DNA from: Streptomyces lacrimifluminis
GTDB taxonomy: Bacteria > Actinomycetota > Actinomycetes > Streptomycetales > Streptomycetaceae
Direction of reading: 5' to 3'
Length of the DNA stretch: 64,000 nucleotides
Assembly (NCBI RefSeq): GCF_014646095.1
Contig: NZ_BMMU01000001.1
Location: forward strand, 372,001-436,000
The notes under the pieces were generated by a model, which saw nothing but the letters and a program-made list of their open reading frames with translations, did no database searches and was not told the DNA's origin. Both the position numbers and the translations under genes were made by a program. Of the stretch, positions 33,290-41,983 are shown one piece after another. Every line of letters begins with the position of its first letter. The first letter of the stretch is position 1.

Positions 33290-34969
33290 GTGAGAACAAC
33301 GAGAAGTACGACACGAAGCTCCACGCGAAAGAACCCCATCACCGTCCTGCTGACCGGGCTCGCCACGATCCTCGGGCTCCTGGTGCTTGCCCCGGCCTCC
33401 GCCCAGGCGCAGGCCGAGTCACCCCGTGCCCTGGCCACCGGCCTGCACATCTCCAACGGCCGTCTCCTCGAAGGCAACGGCAACGACTTCGTGATGCGGG
33501 GCGTCAACCACGCCCACACCTGGTACCCGAACCAGACCCAATCCCTCAGGGACGTCAAGGCGTTGGGCGCCAACACCGTCCGCGTCGTCCTCGCCGACGG
33601 GCACCGCTGGACCAAGAACACCGCCGACGACGTGGCCGCCGTCATCGCGCAGTGCAAGGCCAACCGCCTGATCTGCGTCCTGGAGGTGCACGACACCACC
33701 GGCTACGGCGAGGAAGCAGCCGCCGGGACGCTCGACCAGGCCGCCGACTACTGGATCGGCCTCAAGAGCGTGCTCACCGGTCAAGAGGACTACGTCGTCA
33801 TCAACATCGGCAACGAGCCCTGGGGCAACACGAATCCGGCCGGCTGGACCGCCCCGACCATCGCCGCCGTACAGAAGCTGCGCGCCGCGGGCTTCCAGCA
33901 CACGATCATGGTGGACGCGCCCAACTGGGGCCAGGACTGGCAGGGCGTCATGCGCGCCAACGCCCAGTCCGTGTACAACGCCGACACCACCGGCAACCTG
34001 ATCTTCTCGATCCACATGTACAGCGTCTACGACACGGCCGCGGAGATCACGGACTACCTGAACGCCTTCGTCACGGCCAAACTCCCCATCCTGATCGGCG
34101 AATTCGGCGGTCCGCCCGACCAGTGGGGCGATCCGGACGAGGACACCATGATGGCGACCGCCCAGCAGCTGAAGCTGGGCTACCTGGCCTGGTCGTGGAG
34201 CGGCAACACGGACCCGATCCTCGACCTGTCGATCGGCTTCGACCCGAAGCAGCTCAGCACGTGGGGCCAGCGCATCTTCCACGGCGCCAACGGCATCGCC
34301 CAGACGTCCGTGGAGGCCACGGTCTACGGCGGCGGCACGGGCACCGACACCCAGGCCCCGACCGCCCCCGGCACGCCGACCGCGTCCGCGACCACCGCGA
34401 CCTCGACCACTCTCACCTGGGCCGCAGCGACTGACAACGTTGGCATCGCCAGCTACGACGTCGTCCGCGTCAACGGCACCACGGAGACGGCAGCCGCGGC
34501 CTCCACCACCAGCACGGTCACGGTGACCGGCCTCACCGCGGCCACCGCCTACACCTTCGCCGTGTACGCGCGGGACGCGGCCGGCAACCGGTCGCCCCGC
34601 TCGGCCACGGTGAGCGTCACCACGTCCCCGGGCGGCGGCACCCCAGGAGCCGGCTGCTCGGTCGCCTACCGCGTCGTCGGCGACTGGCAGGGCGGCTTCC
34701 AGGGCGACATCACCCTGCGCAACACGGGCACCACCGCCCTCACCAACTGGACGCTGGGCTTCGCCTTCGCCAATGGCCAGACGATCAGCAACATGTGGGG
34801 CGGCACACCCACCCAGAGCGGCGCCAACGTGAGCGTCACACCCGCCGCCTACACGGCCACCATCCCGGCCGCCGGCTCGGTCTCGGTCGGCTTCATCGGG
34901 ACGAAGGGGGCGACGAACGCGGTGCCTACGTCGTTCACGCTCAACGGCACGACCTGCGCGACCAGTTGA
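33290..34969 (+). CDS. Secreted GH5 beta-mannanase with fibronectin III and CBM2 domains
   Basis: GTG 33290 with GGAG five bases upstream gives 559 residues. A long twin-domain signal peptide ends near ASAQAQA (about 41). The GH5 catalytic domain (about 45-345) has the acid/base in NIGNEPWG (E176) and the nucleophile in LIGEFGG (E271). Segments RGVNHAHTWYPNQTQSL and WSGNTDPILDLS are typical of subfamily 8 mannanases of actinomycetes. A fibronectin III module (about 353-445) and a family 2 carbohydrate-binding module (about 457-559, with Trp at DWQGGF and NWTLGF) follow. It hydrolyses mannan while tethered to cellulose. The CebR box explains induction by cellulose breakdown. Confidence 0.93.
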   Translation: MRTTRSTTRSSTRKNPITVLLTGLATILGLLVLAPASAQAQAESPRALATGLHISNGRLLEGNGNDFVMRGVNHAHTWYPNQTQSLRDVKALGANTVRVVLADGHRWTKNTADDVAAVIAQCKANRLICVLEVHDTTGYGEEAAAGTLDQAADYWIGLKSVLTGQEDYVVINIGNEPWGNTNPAGWTAPTIAAVQKLRAAGFQHTIMVDAPNWGQDWQGVMRANAQSVYNADTTGNLIFSIHMYSVYDTAAEITDYLNAFVTAKLPILIGEFGGPPDQWGDPDEDTMMATAQQLKLGYLAWSWSGNTDPILDLSIGFDPKQLSTWGQRIFHGANGIAQTSVEATVYGGGTGTDTQAPTAPGTPTASATTATSTTLTWAAATDNVGIASYDVVRVNGTTETAAAASTTSTVTVTGLTAATAYTFAVYARDAAGNRSPRSATVSVTTSPGGGTPGAGCSVAYRVVGDWQGGFQGDITLRNTGTTALTNWTLGFAFANGQTISNMWGGTPTQSGANVSVTPAAYTATIPAAGSVSVGFIGTKGATNAVPTSFTLNGTTCATS

Positions 34970-35006
34970 TACCTGGTCCGATGAACACCTGATCCGCGCC
35001 AGTCGT

Positions 35007-35044
35007 CGGAGGGCGGCGTTCCGTAGCCGGAACGCCGCCCTCCG
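35007..35044. terminator. Strong terminator after the mannanase gene
   Basis: A perfect 17-bp stem (35007-35023 with 35028-35044) closes on a TAGC tetraloop, 37 bp after the stop codon. Confidence 0.92.
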
Positions 35045-35068
35045 GCCTGCTCGTTACCGAATCGGCCG

Positions 35069-35124
35069 GTCCTGTCCGCGAGTCTGTCCGCGAGTCCTGT
35101 CCGTCGGTCCTGTCCGTCGGTCCT
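35069..35124. repeat. Short direct repeats of GTCCTGTCCG(C/T)
   Basis: Five imperfect copies of a CTGTCCG-centred unit (CTGTCCGCGAGT twice, CCTGTCCGTCGGT twice) lie downstream of the mannanase terminator. They probably arose by slippage. Confidence 0.65.
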
Positions 35125-35645
35125 GAGTGTTCTCCCAGCCGTGGTCGGCGGGCCCGCAGTGGCCCTCCGCGGTGGTGGCCCAGGTGATGCCGTCCGTGAG
35201 GTCTCGATCCGGTGGTCGCCGAGAGACGCCGGAGCCGCTGAGAGACGCCGAGAGTCGCCCGGAGTCGCCGTGGCGTCGTCCCCGCAGCCCGTCGCCCGGT
35301 CCACCCGCAACTCGCTGATGTCCACGCCCCGGGGCAGCCGTAAGGTGTTCCGAACCGGGGCGACCCCCGTGCCGTTGGTGCCACCCCTGGCGTCCCAACC
35401 CCAGACAGTGAACGTCATACCGATCAGACCGTCGGGTCCGCAGCCGGAGTCGCTGTCAGCCGGGACCGTTGTGGTCGGGACCGCTGTCGTCGGACCGCTG
35501 AACTCCCCGATGTCGGCGCCGTGTTCGCCACCAGGGCGTCGGTCACAGCCCCCGGCCTGGGGTGTGAGGGTGACGCAACCCAAGTTCCCACGGGCCCTAA
35601 CAGAGCGGAAACCGGCCGCTGCGGCAGTCGGACTAGCGTCGTGAC

Positions 35646-37847
35646 ATGAGGGTGTGGACGCCATTACGGCCGCTGCTCGACAGGCTCACCAGACTCGGCG
35701 AAGTCGGCAGGCGCGATGCCGGCAAGGGTGCCGTCGGCAGACGCGGCGTCGGCAAGGGGGTTGTCGGCACGGGCGGTTCGGTGGGCCGACCCGGTGACCG
35801 AACGACTCCCGGCCGCCGTCCGCTGCCCGGCTGGCGCAGCATCAGGGGCCGGGTGGCGGTGGTCATCACCGTCCCGATCTGCCTGCTGCTGACGGTGGCC
35901 GGTCTGGCCGTGTACGGCCGCGCGGAGGCAGTCGGCGAGGCCCGGACGACCCGCACCGAGGTCGGCCTCAGCCTGCGTGTCCAGGCACTGGTGCACCAGC
36001 TGCAACGCGAACGCGGCCTGACGAACGGCCTGTTGGGGGGCGAGAAGAGCTACCGCACACCGCTCACCACCACTCGCCGCCGTGTCGACACGGCACTGGA
36101 GGCCATGCGCCCGGAACGCGCCGTCGAGGCGGTCATTCAGAAGCACCTGCGACGCCTCACCGCGATCCGCACCGCTGCCGACAGGGAGGCCGTGGGAACG
36201 GGCACCGTCGACCGCACCGCCACCCTCACCTTCTACACGACCGCCGTCGACGCCCTCAACGCGGTCGACCCGGTGGCGGACACCGCGTCCCGCGACGACC
36301 GTCAACTGCGCGACGGACTGGCGGCGTTGCGGGAACTGGCCGCCGCCAAGGAGTCCGTCGCCCTCGAACGCGGCTTCCTCAACGGTGTGTTCGCCGACGG
36401 TGCCTTCCGCGACCGCGAATACCTCACCTTCACCGAGGTGCGCGCCACCCGCGTCGCCGCCCTCGCCCGCTTCCGCCAGGTCGCCACGGCTCCCCAACTC
36501 GCTGCCCTGAAGCGCGCGTTCGGCACCGAGGACGCCGAACGCGCCACCGCCTACGAGACCCGGGCGGAGGCCGCCGCCGACGGCTCCGCGCTGCGCGCCG
36601 ACGCCGGCACCTGGTGGGACGCGATGACCGTACTCGTGGACGACCTGTACGCCGTCCAGCGGACGGTGGGTGACGACGTACGCGACCGGGCCGACCGCCT
36701 CAGTCACGAAGCCGAACTGGGTCTCGCCGCCTACCTCGTCGCCGGAACGCTCATGGCCGCCCTCGTCGCGGCCCTCGCCGCCTTCGCTTCGCGCTCCCTC
36801 ACCCGCCCCCTCGGCGCACTCGCCGAGGCCGCCCACGACGTGGCCCGGCACCGGCTCCCCGCCACCGTCGCCCGGATCCAGCAGTCACCGCAGGACCAGG
36901 TGGAGTTCCCCGAGGCACAGGCCCAGCCCCTGGGCGGCGCGGCCGAGATCGCCGAAGTCGCGGAGTCCCTGCGCCAGGTGGAACACACCGCTCTCCAACT
37001 GGCCGCCCAGCAGGCCGGCCTGCGCCGCAACACCACCGAATCGCTCGCCAACCTCGGCCGCCGCAACCAGAATCTCGTTCGCCGTCAGCTGGGCCTCATC
37101 ACCCGACTGGAACGGCAGGAACTCGACCCGGACGCCCTCGCCGAACTCTTCGAACTCGACCACCTGGCCACCCGTATGCGGCGCAACGCCGAAAGCCTGC
37201 TGGTCCTGGCCGGACAGAACCCGCCCCGGGCCACGGCCGCACCCGCCGGCGGCCTGGAGGTCGTCCAGTCGGCCGTCGCCGAGGTGGAGCAGTACCGCAG
37301 GGTCCTGATCGCGGCCGTGGAGCCGGTGCGCGTACGCGGGCACGCCGTCGCCGATGTCGCACACCTCCTGGCCGAACTCATCGAGAACGGGCTGACGTTC
37401 TCGCCACCGGACGAACCGGTCGAGGTCCACGGCTGGTACGACTCCGAGGACGGCACGTACAGCTTTGCCGTCGTCGACCACGGCGTCGGCATGTCCGCGG
37501 CGGACAAGGAACGCGCGAGCGCCCGCCTCTCCGGCTCGGACGAGGACGCCTTCCTCGCCGCGCCCACCCGTTTCCTCGGCCACCTCGTCGTCGGCCGGCT
37601 CGCCCACCGGCTCGGCGAGGGCACGAGGGTCCACCTCTTCGACACCCCGGGCGGCGGCCTGTCCGCACTCCTCGTCCTGCCCGACCGCCTGCTCGCCCCC
37701 GCGGCCCAGTCCCTCCCCGCCGCACCGCTCACACCCCCGCCCACCACGTCACCCACCACCCCACCCGCTGTCTCCTCCCTGCTCAACGGCTTCCGAGCAG
37801 GTGTCGCCCGAGCCGAGGCCCGAAGCACCCAAGGAGCGTCATCGTGA
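35646..37847 (+). CDS. Nitrate/nitrite-sensor-type histidine kinase-like ATPase (conservon CvnA type)
   Basis: The 733-residue membrane protein has a basic, low-complexity N-terminus, a first transmembrane helix (VAVVITVPICLLLTVAGLAVYG, about 72-93) and a large extracytoplasmic helical NIT sensor domain (LVHQLQRERGLTNGLLGG, AAKESVALERGFLNGVF). A second helix (about 362-383), a HAMP-like segment and an HATPase domain follow, with N-box HLLAELIENGLTFSPP and G-box VVDHGVGMS. In conservons this kinase-like protein is followed by roadblock, DUF742 and GTPase genes forming a membrane-associated G-protein-like complex. Here only the roadblock gene follows, overlapping by 4 bp. Phosphoryl transfer has not been shown for this family. 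Confidence 0.9.
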   Translation: MRVWTPLRPLLDRLTRLGEVGRRDAGKGAVGRRGVGKGVVGTGGSVGRPGDRTTPGRRPLPGWRSIRGRVAVVITVPICLLLTVAGLAVYGRAEAVGEARTTRTEVGLSLRVQALVHQLQRERGLTNGLLGGEKSYRTPLTTTRRRVDTALEAMRPERAVEAVIQKHLRRLTAIRTAADREAVGTGTVDRTATLTFYTTAVDALNAVDPVADTASRDDRQLRDGLAALRELAAAKESVALERGFLNGVFADGAFRDREYLTFTEVRATRVAALARFRQVATAPQLAALKRAFGTEDAERATAYETRAEAAADGSALRADAGTWWDAMTVLVDDLYAVQRTVGDDVRDRADRLSHEAELGLAAYLVAGTLMAALVAALAAFASRSLTRPLGALAEAAHDVARHRLPATVARIQQSPQDQVEFPEAQAQPLGGAAEIAEVAESLRQVEHTALQLAAQQAGLRRNTTESLANLGRRNQNLVRRQLGLITRLERQELDPDALAELFELDHLATRMRRNAESLLVLAGQNPPRATAAPAGGLEVVQSAVAEVEQYRRVLIAAVEPVRVRGHAVADVAHLLAELIENGLTFSPPDEPVEVHGWYDSEDGTYSFAVVDHGVGMSAADKERASARLSGSDEDAFLAAPTRFLGHLVVGRLAHRLGEGTRVHLFDTPGGGLSALLVLPDRLLAPAAQSLPAAPLTPPPTTSPTTPPAVSSLLNGFRAGVARAEARSTQGASS

Positions 37848-38263
37848 CCACCGCCGTCCAGAGTTTCGGCTGGCTCATCTCGGAGTTCGTCCGCACCGCC
37901 GACGGCGTCACCGACGCGGTCGCCGTCTCCTCGGACGGCCTCCTCATGGCCGCCTCCGACAACCTCGGCCGGGACCGCGCCGACCACCTGGCGGCCGTCG
38001 TCTCCGGCATCACCAGCCTCGCCCAGAACGCGTCGACGACACACGGCTTCCGCGGCATGAAGCTCGTCATGATCGAGATGTTCGGCGGCTTCCTCATGGT
38101 CGGCCGCATCCGCGACGGCAGCTGCCTGGGCGTCCTCGCCGCCGAGGGCTGTGACGTGGGCCTGGTCGGCTACGAGATGTCCGTCCTCGCCGACCGCGCC
38201 GGCGAACTCCTCACCCCCCAACTGGTACGCCAACTCCACTCGGCACCCCTGGCGGCGGGATAG
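37844..38263 (+). CDS. Roadblock/LC7 domain protein (conservon CvnB type)
   Basis: The 139-residue protein is a single roadblock/LC7 domain: FGWLISEFVRTADGVTDAVAVSSDGLLMAASDNLGRDRADHLAAVVSGITSLAQ. The family regulates small GTPases. Its GTG start at 37844 overlaps the kinase stop by four bases, indicating translational coupling. The usual DUF742 and GTPase genes are missing downstream, so the protein must act with the kinase alone or with partners encoded elsewhere. Confidence 0.92.
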   Translation: MTTAVQSFGWLISEFVRTADGVTDAVAVSSDGLLMAASDNLGRDRADHLAAVVSGITSLAQNASTTHGFRGMKLVMIEMFGGFLMVGRIRDGSCLGVLAAEGCDVGLVGYEMSVLADRAGELLTPQLVRQLHSAPLAAG

Positions 38264-38591
38264 GCGCGGTCTCCTGCGCGGAACTCGTGCTCGGGGCTCC
38301 GCCGGCACGGGTCAGGTGTCCGTCGGTGGTGCGGTGCCGCGTCGGCGGGGTCTTCCGGGGCTACTGACGGGGCTACTGACCCCAGGCGGACCGGACACCA
38401 GAGACGAACGTGCCCCCGGACCGCCGCACCCCATCAGCCTCGATGCCCGGACCGCAGCCCCCGCCGAGCATCCGGCCGACGCCGCCGGGCGAGCCGTACG
38501 ACCGGCCCCCGCCGGAAAAGACCCACCGGATCGGAGGGTCCCTCACCTGGGACGCAAGGCCGATACAGCGGTGATCGCAGACGCCCGGCGT
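38264..38591. other. 328-bp region after the shortened conservon
   Basis: This is where the DUF742 and GTPase genes would be expected. A short Pro-rich frame (MPGPQPPPSIRPTPPGEPYD, from about 38440) exists but does not match either family. GGGGCTACTGAC is repeated twice near 38357. I see no convincing gene or terminator. Confidence 0.45.
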
Positions 38592-39545
38592 TCAGCCACG
38601 ACCCAGGCGTACGCGCCCGACCACCGGCAAGTGGTCGCTCCCGGTCGGGTCCAGGGCCGACACCTCCGTCACCACGACCCCCCTGCCGAGCACCTGGTCG
38701 ATCCGGGCCACCGGCAGGGAAGCCGGCCAGCTGAACGCGAACCCCACCTCCGGGGCGCCGAGTTGTGAGGTGAGCGGATCCAGCCCCCGGTCCTGCACGG
38801 TGCCGTTGAGATCACCCACGACCAGGAGCCGGACCGCCGGGTCGTCCGCGATCCGCGCCCCGAGCAGTGCCGCGCTCTCGTCACGGGCCGCCGACGCGAA
38901 GCCGCTCGCGCCGAGACGGATCGACGGCAGGTGGACCACGTACACCGCGACCGCTCCCTCGGGCGCGCCGACCGTGGCCCGCAGACCGCGCTGCCAGCCG
39001 CCCGGGAAGCCCGCGGGCCGGATGTCCACGGCCCGCACGTCCGTGAGGGGGTACGAGGACCAGAGCCCGACCGTGCCGTGGACCGCCCGGTGGGGATGGG
39101 ACGCGCCCAGGACGTCCTCGTACACGGGCCGCGCTGCGGGCGTCAGCTCCTGCACGGCCACGAGGTCGGCGCCCGTGGCGAGCAGCGCCTGTGCGGTGCC
39201 GGACGGGTCGGAGTTGTCGTCGGCGACGTTGTGCTGAACGACGGTCAGGTCGTACGCGTCGGAGGACGAGGCGAACCAGAGCCCGCCGAACAGCCAGAGC
39301 CAGGCCAGCGCGGGCAGCAGACAGGCGACCAGCCCTCCCACCGACCGCTTGACCAGGGCGAGACACGCGAGGAGCGGCACGGCAACGCCCAGCCACGGCA
39401 GAAACGTCTCCAGGGCGCTCCCGATCCGCCCGACCCCGTTGGGCACGACGGAGTGCAGGGCCAGCAGACAAGCGACACCGATGGCACCCGCGGCGAGCCC
39501 GTGCTCCCACCAGCGCAGGCTTCGCCGATCTCCACGCACGACCAC
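38592..39545 (-). CDS. Membrane-anchored endonuclease/exonuclease/phosphatase-family protein
   Basis: GTG 39545, with GAGGAGG just upstream, gives 317 residues. Three hydrophobic helices fill the first 105 residues. The EEP domain follows: VVQHNVADDN, DLVAVQELT (catalytic Glu), VVGDLNGTVQDRG (Asp/Asn) and DPTGSDHLPV (Asp-His). These residues match active Mg-dependent phosphodiesterases of the DNase I-like fold. The domain should face the outside of the membrane. The substrate (phospholipid, nucleic acid or other phosphodiester) is unknown. Confidence 0.88.
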   Translation of the reverse strand: MVVRGDRRSLRWWEHGLAAGAIGVACLLALHSVVPNGVGRIGSALETFLPWLGVAVPLLACLALVKRSVGGLVACLLPALAWLWLFGGLWFASSSDAYDLTVVQHNVADDNSDPSGTAQALLATGADLVAVQELTPAARPVYEDVLGASHPHRAVHGTVGLWSSYPLTDVRAVDIRPAGFPGGWQRGLRATVGAPEGAVAVYVVHLPSIRLGASGFASAARDESAALLGARIADDPAVRLLVVGDLNGTVQDRGLDPLTSQLGAPEVGFAFSWPASLPVARIDQVLGRGVVVTEVSALDPTGSDHLPVVGRVRLGRG

Positions 39546-39808
39546 ACGCCCTCCTCGTCCCGACGGACGACGCCCCTGCCCACCTGACGGTTCCCCACGG
39601 TGAACGGTGACCCGCCCAACAAGACCCGGTCGGCGCGCGGTCGAAGAAGGCGGGCAGCCGGCGGGGTCGGCGTGCAGCCTGACGTGCTCCGGTCCGAACT
39701 CCTCACCGGGCACGTCCGGCGAGGAGTTGACGATCGATCTCGGAGGCCGGCACCGGTGCCCGTCCGGGAGTACGGGCCCCGCCGCCGCCTACCTGCCGGG
39801 ACGGTGTG

Positions 39809-40387
39809 TCAGACCACCGCGAGTCGGTCCACCAGCAGCTCCACCCTCAGCTCGGCGTCCTCCGGCGGTAGCCGTCCCGCTCGGGTCAGGGTCGCCAGGC
39901 CGTGCAGGGCGGCCCAGAACGTCTCGGTGAACAGCCCCGGGTGGACGCCGTCCCCGGCGACCTCGCCGAGGCTCTCCAGCAGTGCGGCGAAGGCGTCCTT
40001 GAGCGGTTCCGGGGTGTCCTCGTGGGCGAAGGCCAGGCCGCCGTCGAGCTGGAAGATGGCGTCGTAGACCGCCGGGTTGCGTGCGGCGAAGTCGAGGTAG
40101 GCGCGGGCGAGGGCGTACACCCGCTCGCGCGGGCAGTCTGCGGCGGCGGTCGCGGCGCGCACCGCCGCGGCCAGCTCGGCGGCGCCCTCCAGGGCAACGG
40201 CGCCGATGATCTCCCGTTTGCCGCGGAAGTGGCTGTAGAGGACGGGCTGGCTGTACTCGATGCGCTCGGCGAGCCGGCGGGTGGTGACCGCGTCCCAGCC
40301 CTGCTGCTCGGCGAGTTCGCGGGCCGTCGCCACGATGAGGCGCTCGCGGGCCGCCCGCTCGCGCTCCTTGCGTTCCTGTACCGACAT
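39809..40387 (-). CDS. TetR-family regulator with WHG-type C-terminus
   Basis: The 192-residue protein has a TetR helix-turn-helix (ELAEQQGWDAVTTRRLAERIEYSQPVLYSHFRGKREIIGAVA) and a C-terminal ligand domain ending in FWAALHGLATLTRAGRLPPEDAELRVELLVDRL, the WHG pattern. It is divergent from the DUF1772 membrane protein, with two perfect CTAGC-N3-GCTAG dyads between the genes. It is therefore very probably an autorepressor that also controls that gene. Confidence 0.92.
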   Translation of the reverse strand: MSVQERKERERAARERLIVATARELAEQQGWDAVTTRRLAERIEYSQPVLYSHFRGKREIIGAVALEGAAELAAAVRAATAAADCPRERVYALARAYLDFAARNPAVYDAIFQLDGGLAFAHEDTPEPLKDAFAALLESLGEVAGDGVHPGLFTETFWAALHGLATLTRAGRLPPEDAELRVELLVDRLAVV

Positions 40388-40396
40388 GATTCGATC

Positions 40397-40460
40397 CTAG
40401 CACCGCTAGACAAGTGAGCGGCGGCAGCACTAGCGTTGCCTCAGTACCTAGCAACGCTAG
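40397..40460. promoter_or_regulatory. Two TetR-type operators CTAGC-N3-GCTAG
   Basis: Perfect dyads occur at 40397-40409 (centre ACC, next to the TetR start) and 40448-40460 (centre AAC, just before the DUF1772 ribosome-binding site). A degenerate third copy (CTAGC-GTT-GCC) lies at 40430-40440. Each divergent gene has its own site. Confidence 0.8.
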
Positions 40461-40477
40461 ATTCCTGGAGGGTCATC

Positions 40478-40924
40478 ATGCTCAACGCACTCGAGGTCTT
40501 CACCACCGTGGTCGTCGGCGTGATGGTGGGGGTGGAGTTCTCCGTCGCCTTCGTCATGAACCCGATCCTCAACGCACTCCCGGAGGACAGTGGCCAACTC
40601 GGCCACGCCCACGGGGGCCGGATGCTCGGCGCTGTGATGCCGGTCTGGTACATCAGCTCGCTCGTCCTCGTCGCGGTCTGGGCCATCGCCGGAGGGGACC
40701 ACCCCGGCACCGGCCTCGTCGTCACCGCCGGAGCGCTGCTGCTCCTCAGCGTGGTCATGTCGCTCCTGCTGCTCGTCCCGATCAACAACCGGAACAAGAC
40801 ATGGACCCCCGAGAACCGGCCCGCCGACTGGAAGCAGCAGATCCACCGCTGGAACCGCTTCCACTACGTCCGTGTCGCCGTCATCATCGCCGCCTTCACC
40901 CTGCTCGCCGCCGCCCTCACCTGA
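40478..40924 (+). CDS. DUF1772 domain membrane protein
   Basis: ATG 40478 follows GGAGGG and gives 148 residues with four hydrophobic helices. The family pattern is seen in EVFTTVVVGVMVGVEFSVAFVMNPIL, in LLVPINNRNKTW and in RWNRFHYVRVAVIIAAFTLLAAAL. DUF1772 proteins are small integral membrane proteins, sometimes linked to anthrone oxygenases; the role here is unknown. Operators for the divergent TetR repressor lie directly upstream. Confidence 0.9.
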   Translation: MLNALEVFTTVVVGVMVGVEFSVAFVMNPILNALPEDSGQLGHAHGGRMLGAVMPVWYISSLVLVAVWAIAGGDHPGTGLVVTAGALLLLSVVMSLLLLVPINNRNKTWTPENRPADWKQQIHRWNRFHYVRVAVIIAAFTLLAAALT

Positions 40925-41430
40925 GCCGGTGGGCGTGGGCCGACACCGCGCCGACGGCTGCGCAATCCCCACTCCCGGGCGACAGCAGCGGACCACCGAA
41001 ATCCCGACATCCGGGAATGCCGGTAGCCGGATGGCGGCCAGGAGCGACACGGGCAGCTCCGGGCGCCGATGGCCCCGGCGGCAGTCGCTGATCCAGGTTT
41101 CGCCGTCGGGCAGGCCTGGCCCCCGTCGCGGGCTGGGGTGATCAGGTCTGCGGTGACCTGCGACTTCGGCATGATCCGGTTAGGGTTTTCGGGAGGTACT
41201 TGGGAGATCGGCACTCGTGGCGAAGGCCTGTCCAGGGTGAGAGCGGGCTGTTGCCAGACCGGGAGCCGGCTACACGAAATAGGCCCCGGACCCTCCCTGA
41301 CATGGGAGTTCCGGGGCCCAGGGCGGTCTCGGTGATGTGGGGTGCGGTTCGGGTATGTGACTGAGCACGTGGTTGACCCCTGAGCTCCGTAGTTGGCCAC
41401 TTCGGTGCTCAGCGGGCTAAGAGGATCTGT
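40925..41430. other. 506-bp region without an intact gene
   Basis: It contains a probable terminator (41282-41318). A short minus-strand frame (MPKSQVTADLITPARDGGQACPTAKPG, around 41060-41175) looks protein-like but matches nothing I can name. The GC content is uneven, which would fit eroded mobile DNA, but no inverted-repeat ends were found. Confidence 0.4.
41282..41318. terminator. Hairpin terminator downstream of the RidA gene
   Basis: GGCCCCGGA (41282-41290) pairs with TCCGGGGCC (41310-41318), with an inner CTCCC/GGGAG stem. It lies about 110 bp beyond the RidA stop. Confidence 0.65.
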
Positions 41431-41838
41431 TCAGTCGAGGACTGCGGTGGCTTCGATCTCCACCAGATGGTCGGGTACGTCCAGTGCCGCAACGCCCAGC
41501 AGCGTGGCCGGCGGGACCGGGGCGGCCCCCAGCTTCGCGGACGCCCGACCGATCCCCTCCAGGAGCTGGGGCATCTTGTCGGGGGTCCAGTCGACGACGT
41601 GGACGGTCAGTTTGGCCACATCGTCGAAGGAACCGCCGACCTCGGCCAGGGCGGTGGCGATGTTGAGGTAGCACTGCTCGACCTGAGCGGCGAGGTCGCC
41701 TTCGCCGACCGTGACCCCCTTGGCGTCCCAGGCGACCTGCCCGGCGATGAAGACCAGCTTCGTCCCCGTCGCGATCGACACTTGCCGGTAGACATCGATC
41801 GTGGGCAATCCGCTGGGATTCACCAGAGTGACGGCCAT
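41431..41838 (-). CDS. RidA-family (YjgF/YER057c/UK114) protein
   Basis: ATG 41838 behind AAGGAGG gives 135 residues. The Rid fold is clear: VFIAGQVAWDAKGVTVGEGDLAAQVEQCYLNIATALAEVGGSFDDVAKLTVHVVD and PATLLGVAALDVPDHLVEIEATAVL. RidA itself needs an Arg in the motif before the final glutamate (usually C-x-x-R-x-x-V-x-x-x-x-L-x-x-x-x-x-V-E-I); here VAALDVPDHLVEIEA has no Arg. It therefore belongs to a Rid subfamily whose imine deaminase activity is doubtful. It is divergent from an HxlR regulator. Confidence 0.9.
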   Translation of the reverse strand: MAVTLVNPSGLPTIDVYRQVSIATGTKLVFIAGQVAWDAKGVTVGEGDLAAQVEQCYLNIATALAEVGGSFDDVAKLTVHVVDWTPDKMPQLLEGIGRASAKLGAAPVPPATLLGVAALDVPDHLVEIEATAVLD

Positions 41839-41884
41839 GCTGCCTGCCTCCTTGTCACGGGAGCCCGTGGGCTCGCTTCCACCC

Positions 41885-41906
41885 GACCAAGACGTTTCCC
41901 TTGGTC
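41885..41906. promoter_or_regulatory. Inverted repeat GACCAAG-N8-CTTGGTC between RidA and HxlR genes
   Basis: A perfect 7+7 dyad is centred between the divergent starts at 41838 and 41984. Its length and position suit an HxlR dimer operator. Confidence 0.6.
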
Positions 41907-41983
41907 TCTTGCGGTTACTCAGGAACCATAGGAGAGTGGCCGCTGACATGGAAGAACGCACTTTTCAGTGACTGGGGAACCTC

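Larger units (their letters stand above)
34970..35645. other. 676-bp region without an intact gene
   Basis: Apart from the mannanase terminator and a repeat cluster, this stretch shows protein-like minus-strand reading in two frames: a segment containing LIGMTFTVWGWDARGGTNGTGVAP and LRLPRGVDISELRVD (about 35320-35480), and in another frame DLTDGITWATTAEGHCGPADHGWENTQ (about 35130-35210). They look like one decayed secreted protein broken by a frameshift around 35220-35270. I cannot assign a family. Confidence 0.4.
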
